From: Clostridia bacterium UC5.1-1D10
GTDB taxonomy: Bacteria; Bacillota; Clostridia; Lachnospirales; Anaerotignaceae
NCBI GenBank assembly: GCA_001304995.1
Contig: BBZU01000010.1
Location: 1-64,000 of the forward strand
Direction: 5' to 3'
Length of the DNA stretch: 64,000 nt
Position 1 is the first letter of the stretch. Each line of letters begins with the position of its first letter. Below the pieces are notes generated by a model that was not told the DNA's origin, made no database searches, and saw only the letters and a list, made by a program, of their open reading frames with translations. The position numbers and the translations under genes are program-made. Shown one piece after another: positions 1-7,692 of this stretch.

Positions 1-220
1 CTGTCAAAGGTTCCATATAAGGCACAGACCATGCGGAAACCTGCGCTCCACGCCGATAAAGCATTGCCGAAGCAATGCCTTTTTCCACGGAACTTTCTAC
101 TGTTGTTTCTTCGGCAGAGATTTCCTCTGTCCGATAATAATGCAAGTTGGGGTAAAACACCTGTACCATGGTCTGCACGTCATTTTGCAGCTCATGTCCC
201 CGCAAACGATAATATATCAT
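1..220 (-). CDS. hemZ: HemZ, N-terminal part (coproporphyrinogen dehydrogenase, radical SAM), runs off the window
   Basis: The minus-strand frame opening with ATG at 220 stays open to the window edge and gives about 73 residues beginning MIYYRLRGHELQNDV and continuing with MVQVFYPNL. This resembles the N-terminal region typical of clostridial HemZ proteins, oxygen-independent coproporphyrinogen III oxidase-like radical SAM enzymes of porphyrin synthesis. The radical SAM CxxxCxxC motif would lie outside the window and cannot be checked. AAAAAGGA lies upstream of the start. It follows dtd by 15 bp on the same strand, and relA-dtd-hemZ is an order I recall from clostridia. The assignment rests on the N-terminus and the context only. 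Confidence 0.6.
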   Translation of the reverse strand, partial: MIYYRLRGHELQNDVQTMVQVFYPNLHYYRTEEISAEETTVESSVEKGIASAMLYRRGAQVSAWSVPYMEPLT

Positions 221-235
221 ATCCAAAATCCTTTT

Positions 236-688
236 TTAGAACAATTTTTCACTATCCAGCAGCAGTGTTACAGGGCCATCGTTGATGAGTGCCACTTTCA
301 TATCTGCCTGGAACTGACCGGTTGCCACTTTTTTGATGGGCATGGACTTTGCTTTTGCGCAAAGCTTATCGAACAGCACGGTTGCCACATCAGGAGCCGC
401 ACCGCCGGAGTAACCGGGACGTCTGCCTTTTCTTGCATCACCGTAAAGTGTGAAGTTAGGTACGATGAGCAGTTCCCCGTCAATATCCAGCAAGGACAGG
501 TTCATTTTGCCGTTTTCGTCTTCAAAAATACGTAGGTTTACAACCTTATCCAGCATATATTCGATGGTCTTGTCGTCGTCTGTTCCCAGCATGCCGAACA
601 ACACCATAACACCTTTTCCGATTTCACCGATGACCTGACCGTCAACAGTTACACTTGCCTGTGAAACTCTCTGCAATACTGCGCGCAT
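236..688 (-). CDS. dtd: D-aminoacyl-tRNA deacylase
   Basis: A 150-residue protein, the usual length for Dtd, which hydrolyses D-aminoacyl-tRNAs (and Gly-tRNA-Ala) in the cytoplasm so that D-amino acids do not enter translation. Visible family signatures are the start MRAVLQRVSQASVTV, the block FTLYGDARKGRRPGY (family consensus FTLYGD..KGrRP) and the C-terminal NDGPVTLLLDS carrying the Gly-cisPro motif that provides chiral selection. The family usually has SQF before TLYGD; here it is PNF, a modest deviation. AGGAGG lies 6 bp before the ATG. The gene starts 17 bp after the relA/spoT stop, so the two are probably cotranscribed. Confidence 0.95.
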   Translation of the reverse strand: MRAVLQRVSQASVTVDGQVIGEIGKGVMVLFGMLGTDDDKTIEYMLDKVVNLRIFEDENGKMNLSLLDIDGELLIVPNFTLYGDARKGRRPGYSGGAAPDVATVLFDKLCAKAKSMPIKKVATGQFQADMKVALINDGPVTLLLDSEKLF

Positions 689-705
689 GTTAATCCTCCT
701 ATTAT

Positions 706-2958
706 TTAGCCGCTGACACGTTCAATATCAATGATGCCTTTGATGCCTTTCAGACGTTTATTGACACGTTCCAGCTGATCTTTTGTTCTGATTTCCATAG
801 TAATGTTGAAAATAGCTGTCATATCCTTTGTAGTACGGATATTGAAGCCTTTGACAGAAATATCCTCGTCTGCCAGATGACGGCTGATTTCCAGCAGCAG
901 ACCGGTGCGGTCGTTGGCAATGACACGAATTTCTGCCAGATAGGAAGCATCCACTTCCCCATGGGTATACTGCGTATCCCATTCCGCATCAATCAATCTG
1001 CCCCGTTCTTCGTTGCTCAGGTTCAGAATATTGATACAATCTGTACGATGGATGGTAACCCCACGTCCACGGGTAACAAAACCAATGATCTCGTCTCCGG
1101 GAACAGGACTGCAACACTTGGAGAAACGTACAGCAACGTCACCGACGCCTTCTACCACAATGCCGCTCTTGCTCTTATGTTTCAACGGTTTCTGGCTGAC
1201 AGTTTTCTCAAAGTCATTGAGAATATCCTCAGCTGTCTGCTGTTTCCGTTTTTCTTTCAAATATTCGTCTTTCAGTCGGTTAACGACCTGACCTTCTTTC
1301 AGACCGCCATATCCGATGGCTGCAAGGACAGCGTTCCAATCCTTGAAGTCGTATTTATTGATGACGAGTTCCTGCCATTCAGGGCGGAGCAGGTCTGTCG
1401 GCTGCAAGCCTTTTTTCTTCATATCCGCCAGAATCAATTCACGACCGCGGATGATATTTTCTTCTTTTTCTTCCTTTTTAAACCACTGCTTAATCTTGGT
1501 ACGGGCTTGTGAACTCTTGACCAATGTCAGCCAGTCACGGCTGGGGCCTTTGGAGTTCTGAGATGTCATGATCTCTACGATGTCCCCGTTCTGAATCTTA
1601 TAGTCAATGGTTACCATACGGTTATTGACTCTTGCGCCTACCATCTTATTGCCCACCGCGGAGTGGATCATATAAGCAAAGTCAATGGGTGTAGATCCTT
1701 TCGGCAGCTGGATAACTTCCCCCTGTGGTGTAAAGGCGTACACCTGGTCGGTAAAGATATTCAGATCCAACTTGATGGTATCCAGATATTCTTTGTTATC
1801 GGACATGTCTTTCTGCCATTCCAGAATCTGTCTGAGCCATGCCAGTTTTGCTTCTTCTTTTTTGGTACCTTTTTCGCCAGATTTGCCTTCTTTGTATTTC
1901 CAATGGGCTGCGATACCATATTCACTGGTACGATGCATTTCCCATGTACGAATCTGGATTTCGAAAGGTTCTCCAGAAGGGCCAATCAGCGTATTATGCA
2001 GAGACTGATACATGTTGGGCTTGGGCATAGCGATATAGTCCTTGAATCGTCCCGGCATAGGTTTATACATGGTATGGACGATACCCAGCACTGCGTAACA
2101 GTCACGAACGGAATCTACGATAGCACGAACGGCAAACAGGTCATAAATCTGATCCAGTGTTTTCTTCTGGTTGACCATCTTTTTATAAATACTGAAAAAG
2201 TGTTTGCTGCGGCCTTCGATCTTGCCTTTGATGCCCGCTTCTTCCATTTTTTCACGAACTTCTTTGACAATGTCCGCAACGAATGTTTCACGTTCAATAC
2301 GTTTCTTTTCAATCTTTGCAGCCAGATCAAAATAGGCTTCGGGATTCAGATACTTAAAGCACAGATCCTCCATTTCCGATTTGATCTTTGAAATACCCAG
2401 ACGATGTGCCAGAGGCGCATAGATATCCATGGTTTCCTGTGCTTTTTCCCGCTGTTTTTCCGGCGTCATATAGTTCAGTGTCCGCATGTTATGCAGACGG
2501 TCGGCCAGTTTGATCAAAATAACACGGATATCCTTTGCCATTGCCAAAAACATCTTACGATAGTTTTCTGCCTGAATTTCTTCTTTTGTGGAGTAAGACA
2601 ACTTACCCAATTTTGTAACACCGTCAACCAAAACGGCGATTTCCTCACTGAAAATACGTGAAATATCTTCATAGGTATAAGGCGTATCCTCAATGGTGTC
2701 ATGGAGAATCCCCGCAACGATGGATTCCATGTCCAATTCCAGTTCAGCCAGAATATACGCAACTTTCAAAGGATGAATGATATATGGCTCGCCGGATTTA
2801 CGCTTTTGATCCTTATGGGCTTCTCTTGCCAGATTGTATGCTTTTTCCAGCATATCAAAGTCTTTTGCAGGATGGTACGTTTTGATTTTTTCCACCAGTT
2901 CCTGATACAGTTGATCTTCAACAGCCATACCTGTCACCCCTCTTTCTTCCTCATTCAT
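706..2958 (-). CDS. relA: Bifunctional (p)ppGpp synthetase/hydrolase, RelA/SpoT (RSH) family
   Basis: A 750-residue long RSH protein that makes and degrades the stringent-response alarmone (p)ppGpp. Order of domains: HD hydrolase (HDTIEDT near residue 86, then LADRLHNMRTLNYM); nucleotidyltransferase synthetase (GRSKHFFSIYKKM, YDLFAVRAIV, MPKPNMYQSLHN, EIQIRTWEMH); TGS (about 410-475, VYAFTPQGEVIQLPKGSTP); and a C-terminal ACT domain. The synthetase has RFKD, the RxKD form typical of bifunctional enzymes rather than the ExDD form of synthetase-only RelA, and the HD residues are present. Two starts are possible: ATG at 2958 behind GGGGGAG, or the internal ATG ten codons later behind GAGGGG. It heads the relA-dtd-hemZ unit. 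Confidence 0.95.
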   Translation of the reverse strand: MNEEERGVTGMAVEDQLYQELVEKIKTYHPAKDFDMLEKAYNLAREAHKDQKRKSGEPYIIHPLKVAYILAELELDMESIVAGILHDTIEDTPYTYEDISRIFSEEIAVLVDGVTKLGKLSYSTKEEIQAENYRKMFLAMAKDIRVILIKLADRLHNMRTLNYMTPEKQREKAQETMDIYAPLAHRLGISKIKSEMEDLCFKYLNPEAYFDLAAKIEKKRIERETFVADIVKEVREKMEEAGIKGKIEGRSKHFFSIYKKMVNQKKTLDQIYDLFAVRAIVDSVRDCYAVLGIVHTMYKPMPGRFKDYIAMPKPNMYQSLHNTLIGPSGEPFEIQIRTWEMHRTSEYGIAAHWKYKEGKSGEKGTKKEEAKLAWLRQILEWQKDMSDNKEYLDTIKLDLNIFTDQVYAFTPQGEVIQLPKGSTPIDFAYMIHSAVGNKMVGARVNNRMVTIDYKIQNGDIVEIMTSQNSKGPSRDWLTLVKSSQARTKIKQWFKKEEKEENIIRGRELILADMKKKGLQPTDLLRPEWQELVINKYDFKDWNAVLAAIGYGGLKEGQVVNRLKDEYLKEKRKQQTAEDILNDFEKTVSQKPLKHKSKSGIVVEGVGDVAVRFSKCCSPVPGDEIIGFVTRGRGVTIHRTDCINILNLSNEERGRLIDAEWDTQYTHGEVDASYLAEIRVIANDRTGLLLEISRHLADEDISVKGFNIRTTKDMTAIFNITMEIRTKDQLERVNKRLKGIKGIIDIERVSG

Positions 2959-3009
2959 ATGTTTTAACTCCCCCGTTTTTCTTCGGATTTCTAAAAAAGA
3001 TTAAAAAAT

Positions 3010-3037
3010 ATTATACCAATTTTTTGTTGTTTTTCAA
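3010..3037 (-). promoter_or_regulatory. Promoter of the relA-dtd-hemZ unit
   Basis: On the minus strand TTGAAA (3032-3037) is followed after 16 bp by TATAAT (3010-3015), a good vegetative sigma-A promoter about 50 bp upstream of the relA/spoT start. Confidence 0.6.
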
Positions 3038-3047
3038 TACTTTGCAT

Positions 3048-4208
3048 TTAGGGAACCAACATTCCCTTATCATACTTCAGCGACAGGATTCTTTCCACAC
3101 TCTCGTCCAAACGATTTTCTGAAATTTCCCCTGTCTGCACCGCTTCACACAGACTATTATAAGCATCATCCAAATCCGCAGGCATCAATACAATATCCAC
3201 GCCTGCCTCCACAGCTTTCACCGCTGCTTCGCCGTCAGGATAATATTCCACAATGGCGCCCATATTCATGGCATCAGTGATGACGATGCCTTCATAGTCC
3301 AATTCTTCTCGCAGTGAATCAATGGCTTCTTTGGAAAGGCTTGCCGGCAGACCATCATCTGTCACATTAGGCATGGTGATATGTCCCACCATCATCAAAT
3401 CAATGCCTTCCTCTGCCAAACGGCGAAAAGGCACAAATTCCACTTCCTGCAACCGCTGCAAGTCATGCTCTGAAACAGCCATACCGTCATGGGAATCGGT
3501 TCCCGTATCACCATGTCCCGGGAAATGTTTTGCGGTTGCGCTGACACCTTCGCTTTCCAGTCCTTTTGTAAAGGCTGCTGCCATATCTGATACTGTCTGG
3601 GCATCTGTGCCGTAAGCACGATCACCAATGACTGTGTTTTCCGGATTGGTATGAATATCCGCAATGGGTGCAAAATCCACATTGATTCCCAACTCCGAAA
3701 GAACGCTGCCGATTTCTTTGCCAGCGGCTTCTGCCTGTGCTGTATCTCCGTTCATATCCTTCGCATTGGGAATGGATGTATGAGGAATCTGACTTTTATC
3801 CAATCTGGAAACCATGCCTCCTTCTTCATCAATGCCAATGAGCAAAGGCATGTCCGCCGCTTTCTGCATATCTGCTACAAGTTCTTTGGTCTGCTCTGCC
3901 GTATCCAGATTTTCCGCAAACAAAATGACCCCGCCCAAATGGTAGTCCGCAATCTTCTGCGCCACATCTTCCGAAAGAACAGTCATGCCGCTGTCGTCAG
4001 GATTTTTTCGGAAGTCCATCATGATCATCTGACCAACTTTTTCTTCAACAGTCATATGCTCTATGGCTTCAGATATGGTATCATCTTTCAATTCTTCCGC
4101 TGTTTTTTCCACGATCACTTCCGGCTGCCTCTCTGCCGTTTCTTCCTGTCCGCATCCCGCGAACATCGCTACCGCCGCTGCCAGCAGAACGGTCATTGAC
4201 TTTTTCAT
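3048..4208 (-). CDS. Lipoprotein glycoside hydrolase family 3, beta-N-acetylhexosaminidase (NagZ-like)
   Basis: I take the ATG at 4208 as the start: GGGAGGA sits just before it and the protein then opens with MKKSMTVLLAAAVAMFAGCG, a lipoprotein signal with lipobox FAGC. The open frame extends 31 codons further upstream but without a signal sequence. The 386-residue product has the GH3/NagZ hallmarks: VGQMIMMDFR, GIDEEGGMVSRL, KHFPGHGDTGTDSHDGM (NagZ loop with the catalytic His) and VITDAMNMGAI with the nucleophilic Asp. It should be anchored outside the membrane and cleave N-acetylglucosamine from muropeptides or chitin-like glycans. It is a single gene between the relA unit and the divergent ttcA operon. 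Confidence 0.9.
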   Translation of the reverse strand: MKKSMTVLLAAAVAMFAGCGQEETAERQPEVIVEKTAEELKDDTISEAIEHMTVEEKVGQMIMMDFRKNPDDSGMTVLSEDVAQKIADYHLGGVILFAENLDTAEQTKELVADMQKAADMPLLIGIDEEGGMVSRLDKSQIPHTSIPNAKDMNGDTAQAEAAGKEIGSVLSELGINVDFAPIADIHTNPENTVIGDRAYGTDAQTVSDMAAAFTKGLESEGVSATAKHFPGHGDTGTDSHDGMAVSEHDLQRLQEVEFVPFRRLAEEGIDLMMVGHITMPNVTDDGLPASLSKEAIDSLREELDYEGIVITDAMNMGAIVEYYPDGEAAVKAVEAGVDIVLMPADLDDAYNSLCEAVQTGEISENRLDESVERILSLKYDKGMLVP

Positions 4209-4287
4209 ACAGTTCCTCCCATGATACTTTTCGAAATCTATATTGCTTTCATTATATCCCTTTTCCAAAAAAATGAACAGTATTCCT

Positions 4288-4315
4288 TTGATTTTTCGCA
4301 AAAATTCGCTATAAT
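4288..4315 (+). promoter_or_regulatory. Promoter of the ttcA-xer-nudix unit
   Basis: TTGATT (4288-4293), 16 bp, TATAAT (4310-4315), about 30 bp upstream of the ttcA ATG, which has GAGGAGGAA as its ribosome binding site. Confidence 0.6.
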
Positions 4316-4347
4316 GGATACCATGAAATGAGGAGGAACAAGCATTT

Positions 4348-5069
4348 ATGAAATTACAAAAATTACTGAGTTATGTCCGCCGTGCTGTGGACGATTACCA
4401 CATGATCGAGGAAGGCGACAAAATCGCTGTTGGCGTTTCCGGGGGGAAAGACAGCATCTGTCTGCTCATTGCGCTGAAACATTTGCAGCGTTTTTATCCC
4501 AAACATTTTGAACTGGAAGCCATCACCGTTTCTCTGGGACTGCCCGGAGCTGTTTATGATGACATTCAAGCACTTTGTGACAGCATCGGTGTGCCTTATA
4601 CCGTTGTCAACACGGATATCGGACAGATTATTTTGAAGAAAGAAAAGAAAAAAATCCCTGTTCCCTCTGCGCTAAAATGCGTAAAGGCGCTTTAAACACC
4701 AAAGCGGAGGAACTGGGCTGCAATAAAGTAGCATTGGGTCACAACAAAGACGACGTAGTGGAAACATTCTTCATGTCCTTGTTCTACGAAGGACGCATCA
4801 ACTGCTTCGCCCCCGTAAGCTATCTGGATCGAAGCAAACTCTATTCCATTCGTCCACTCATGTATGTGCCCGAATGGGAATGTCGTTCTTTTGTGACAAA
4901 AAGCGGCATTGATATCGTAAAAAACCCCTGTCTGGCAGACGGCAACACCAAACGTCAGGAAACAAAAGAATTACTGGCAGAGCTGTCCAAGGACTATGAT
5001 AACTTACAGGAAAAAGTATTTGGCGCCATCAAGCGCTCACAAATCAAGGGTTGGAACGGAGAGATCTAA
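4348..5069 (+). CDS. ttcA: TtcA-like tRNA 2-thiolation ATPase (PP-loop), frameshifted in this sequence
   Basis: Two overlapping frames together give one TtcA family protein of about 240 residues, a PP-loop ATP pyrophosphatase that thiolates cytidine 32 in tRNA. The first frame carries the P-loop VGVSGGKDS near residue 30; the second carries NPCSLCAKMR with the CxxC iron-sulfur pair, GALNTKAEELGCNKVALGH and the GHNKDD block. The frames join at the A7 run 4648-4654: one extra A would restore KKKNPCSLC. The usual second Cys pair typical of larger TtcA is not evident. The shift is most likely a sequence error; weak alternatives are transcript slippage on A7 or a true pseudogene. It is followed directly by xer. 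Confidence 0.8.
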
Positions 5070-5070
5070 G

Positions 5071-6132
5071 ATGTCTGTTTACCATGAAGAACTGAAGATC
5101 AAAGAAACGGAACTGCTGCGAGAAGTACAAGCAGACCTGCCGCCATTCTTGCGGGAGTTTTTCCGCGGTATTGCTCAGACCACTTCCACAAAAACCAGAC
5201 TAGCCTATGCCTATGACCTGCGTGTGTTCTTCCGCTATCTTTATGAAGAACATGATAAACTGGGCGGTATGGAAACCCGTCATCTGGAAGTGGATGCCCT
5301 GGATCAGATCACTTCAGAAGATATTGAATGTTATCTGGAATATCTTTCCTATTATATTGCCCCTGACCAGAACCAACCTCAACAGCAGACAGCCCACCAT
5401 AATGACGAAAAAGGCAAGGCAAGAAAACTGGCTTCCGTTCGTTCCATGTATAAATATTTCTATAAAAAAGGAAAGATCAAAGCCAATCCCGCCACCATTG
5501 TGGATACACCAAAAATCCACGAAAAGAAAATCACCCGTCTGGATGTCAACGAAATGGCAAACCTGCTGGATGCGGTGGAAAGCGGTAATAATCTGACAGA
5601 CCGCCAGAAAGCCCGCCATGAGAAAACCAAGAAACGAGATTTGGCACTGGTCACATTGCTCTTGGGCACCGGTATGCGTGTATCAGAATGTGTTGGTATC
5701 AATCGGAAAGATCTGGATTTTCAGAATTATGCTGTAAAAGTCCTGCGCAAAGGCGGCAATGAAGTGATGCTGTATTTCGGAGAAGAAGTGGCAGAAGCCC
5801 TTTCCGATTATCTGGAAGAACGGAATCAGGTAGTCACCAAAGACGAAAATGATGACGCCCTTTTTCTTTCTTCTCAAGGCAAACGCATCTCCGTTCGTGC
5901 TGTGCAGAATCTGGTGAAAAAATACGCCCATGGTGTTACGGCAAAAAACATCACGCCACATAAACTGCGGAGTACTTACGGCACCAATCTTTATCAGGAA
6001 ACAGGCGATATTTATCTGGTAGCTGATACATTGGGGCATGCGGATGTTAACACCACCCGAAAACATTATGCGGAAATCGAAGAAAACCGGCGAAAACGCG
6101 CCGCTTCCTATATCAAGCTGAGAAAGGACTGA
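5071..6132 (+). CDS. Tyrosine recombinase (XerC/XerS-like)
   Basis: The start is taken at ATG 5071 (MSVYHEELKIKETELL) behind GGAGAG, immediately after the ttcA stop; the open frame extends upstream but overlaps ttcA. The 353-residue protein has an N-terminal SAM-like DNA-binding domain (about 1-165) and a C-terminal catalytic domain with all expected residues: Arg in GTGMRVSECVG, Lys in VLRKGG, HKLRS (HxxR), LGH and the Tyr nucleophile in TTRKHYAEI. Length and N-terminus recall single-protein XerS-type chromosome dimer resolvases. There is no excisionase, phage gene or attachment site nearby, and it is packed between housekeeping genes, so a chromosomal role is more likely than a mobile integrase. 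Confidence 0.85.
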   Translation: MSVYHEELKIKETELLREVQADLPPFLREFFRGIAQTTSTKTRLAYAYDLRVFFRYLYEEHDKLGGMETRHLEVDALDQITSEDIECYLEYLSYYIAPDQNQPQQQTAHHNDEKGKARKLASVRSMYKYFYKKGKIKANPATIVDTPKIHEKKITRLDVNEMANLLDAVESGNNLTDRQKARHEKTKKRDLALVTLLLGTGMRVSECVGINRKDLDFQNYAVKVLRKGGNEVMLYFGEEVAEALSDYLEERNQVVTKDENDDALFLSSQGKRISVRAVQNLVKKYAHGVTAKNITPHKLRSTYGTNLYQETGDIYLVADTLGHADVNTTRKHYAEIEENRRKRAASYIKLRKD

Positions 6133-6137
6133 TTGTT

Positions 6138-6779
6138 TTGGCAGAAAAACCCACTACTGCGGACTTTCGCCAGACTTTTGGCGCAAAGGAACCGCAGCCC
6201 ATACTAAAACTGAAAAAATTCGGCATCATGGCTCTGCTGACAGAAAAAAACAACGAACTCCATTTTGTTCTGACAAAACGTGCTGCTCATGTGCGCCAGC
6301 CCGGTGACATCTGCTTTCCCGGCGGTCATCAGGAAAAAGGCGAAAATCTGAAACAGACAGCTCTGCGGGAAACAGAGGAAGAAATCGGCATTCCTGCGGA
6401 ACAAATCCAAATCTTAGGCAAAAGCAACTTCATGCTCACCGTTTATGGTGCGCTGATTCAGCCATACATTGGATTTGTTTCCTATGAACATTACAAAAAT
6501 GTGACTTGCCAGAAAGAAGAAGTGGCAGAAGTCTTTACAGTTCCTATTTCCTTTTTCATGGAACAGAAGCCGGAAGTACATTACATGTACTGGCGGGCAG
6601 ATATGACTGTGCCTTTCCCCTATGAACGCATTGAAAACGGCAAAGACTATGGTTTCCGGGATTACAAGGTTCCCGAACTGTTCTATAATTATGAGGGAAA
6701 AACCATCTGGGGACTGACCGCCCAGATCATTGACCACATTATTACCGCATTGCAGAGTGAAAAAGCAGAACAGAAATAA
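6138..6779 (+). CDS. Nudix hydrolase, CoA pyrophosphatase type
   Basis: A 213-residue protein beginning at TTG 6138, with AAAGGA 9 bp before it, 5 bp after the xer stop. The upstream family block FVLTKRAAHVRQPGDICF followed by PGG and the Nudix box GHQEKGE...RETEEEIGI (GX5EX7REUXEEXGU) identify the CoA/acyl-CoA pyrophosphatase branch (NudL/YeaB), which cleaves CoA to 4-phosphopantetheine and 3',5'-ADP with Mg2+ or Mn2+. The glutamates of the metal site are all present. Cotranscription with ttcA and xer is likely; a strong terminator follows. Confidence 0.85.
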   Translation: MAEKPTTADFRQTFGAKEPQPILKLKKFGIMALLTEKNNELHFVLTKRAAHVRQPGDICFPGGHQEKGENLKQTALRETEEEIGIPAEQIQILGKSNFMLTVYGALIQPYIGFVSYEHYKNVTCQKEEVAEVFTVPISFFMEQKPEVHYMYWRADMTVPFPYERIENGKDYGFRDYKVPELFYNYEGKTIWGLTAQIIDHIITALQSEKAEQK

Positions 6780-6801
6780 TAGATACATAAAAAGCAATTT
6801 T

Positions 6802-6910
6802 CCTTTAAGAAAACGCATCAAATGAAATCTTATAAAATAAGAAAGCTGAAATCCTCTATAATTGATAAGGATTTCAGCTTTCTTTTTTCTTATGAAGATG
6901 CCTTTAAAAC
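6802..6910. repeat. Intergenic repeat element, copy A (partner at 50029-50140)
   Basis: About 109 bp aligns almost without gaps to 50029-50140. Shared outer blocks are TTAAGAAAAC, CAAAT, AAATAA and TTTTCTTATGAAGATG. The central hairpin (arms 6841-6854 and 6869-6882) differs between copies by compensatory changes: here GCTGAAAT pairs with ATTTCAGC, in the other copy GCCAAAAT pairs with ATTTTGGC. The ends GCATC and GATGC can also pair. It also serves as a terminator for the nudix gene. Confidence 0.6.
6841..6890 (+). terminator. Intrinsic terminator after the nudix gene
   Basis: Perfect 14-bp stem GAAAGCTGAAATCC / GGATTTCAGCTTTC around a 14-nt loop, followed by a T-rich tract. It is the core of repeat copy A. 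Confidence 0.85.
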
Positions 6911-6942
6911 AGCTTTGATGAAACCCTCAAAGCTCTTTTTTT
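6911..6942 (+). terminator. Second hairpin with T-tract before the SUKH gene
   Basis: AGCTTTGA (6911-6918) pairs with TCAAAGCT (6927-6934) and is followed by CTTTTTTTC. The sequence AGCTCTTTTTTT (6931-6942) is also inverted at about 6973-6984 (AAAAAAAGAGCT), so two alternative hairpins are possible just upstream of the SUKH gene. Confidence 0.5.
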
Positions 6943-7010
6943 CTGGACAAAATCCCCCTTTTTCTTTATGATGAAAAAAAGAGCTTTTTCGGAAGAAAGG
7001 AGGGATCTAT

Positions 7011-7672
7011 ATGGACTATGAAGAAATTTTGAAAACCATATCCTGCTGGATGGAAGCATATACGCCAATCTGTGAGAAAGATGATTCCCCTTTATTTCAG
7101 TTAGAACCGCCTGCCACAGAAGAAGAAATCTCCGCTGTGGAAAAACAAATCAATCGCAGACTTCCTGACAGTCTGCGGACATTTTTTCTCTGTCATGCAC
7201 GCTATCTGAAATTGACCGCGTATTTTTCCGATGATTTTTCAGAAAAATTACCACCCGCCATCCACAGTTTATTTTCTGCTTTTCTGGAACTTTCTCTGGA
7301 TGACCTGCCGTCATTAAACGAAAGTTGCCAGGAGTCGATTCGTGTCTGTCTGGCAGAACCAGAGCACCCCTCCGCTGCACAGCTGCAAAATGTACTCCCG
7401 CTGACCTGGGTGCCTGCGGAGATCTTCTGGTATTTGATTACAGTCAGGATGCTTTCGACCCGCCTGTTCTTTATCTGGATTTCTATGCCGCTGAATATCA
7501 CCTCTGTGTATTGGGGCATTCTTTCAAAGATTTTCTGGAGCGGTATACGGCAGTGGGACTTTGCGGAACAGAGGATACACAGATGGCTTCCTTTCTGCCA
7601 AACAAAACCGACGGCATCCAACCTGACTGTCCCAACGCCAAACTTTTTCGCAGTTTCTTTTTCTCAGAATAA
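7011..7672 (+). CDS. SUKH (SMI1/KNR4)-like protein, frameshifted in this sequence
   Basis: ATG 7011 follows AAAGGAGGGATCT. The first frame has the SUKH-like opening LEPPATEEEISAVEKQINRR followed by LPDSLRTFFLCHA, and reaches LPLTWVPA near 7418. The next frame then continues with GDLLVFDYSQDAFDPPVLYL and GHSFKDFLERY, the usual ending of the fold. One extra G at 7418-7419 joins them into about 220 residues. SUKH proteins are often immunity proteins of contact-dependent or polymorphic toxins, but also serve other roles; no toxin gene is visible here. The next gene, a membrane-anchored protein, starts 20 bp later and is probably cotranscribed. Confidence 0.6.
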
Positions 7673-7692
7673 ACTCAGAAAGGAGCAAGCAT

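Noticed and set aside
877-1512. Long plus-strand ORFs opposite relA, addA, prfC and nrdD
   Set aside because: They lie antisense to clear conserved genes, are rich in Cys, Phe and His as antisense frames usually are, and lack ribosome binding sites and family motifs.
4348-5069. Programmed -1 frameshift in ttcA at the A7 run
   Set aside because: The codon before the run ends in G, so the heptamer does not fit X XXY YYZ in the zero frame, and the same kind of single-base shift is found in many unrelated genes; a sequence error explains all of them.
5071-6132. Tyrosine recombinase as part of an integrative element
   Set aside because: No excisionase, relaxase, phage gene, flanking repeat or tRNA target is near, and the gene is packed between ttcA and a nudix gene on the same strand.
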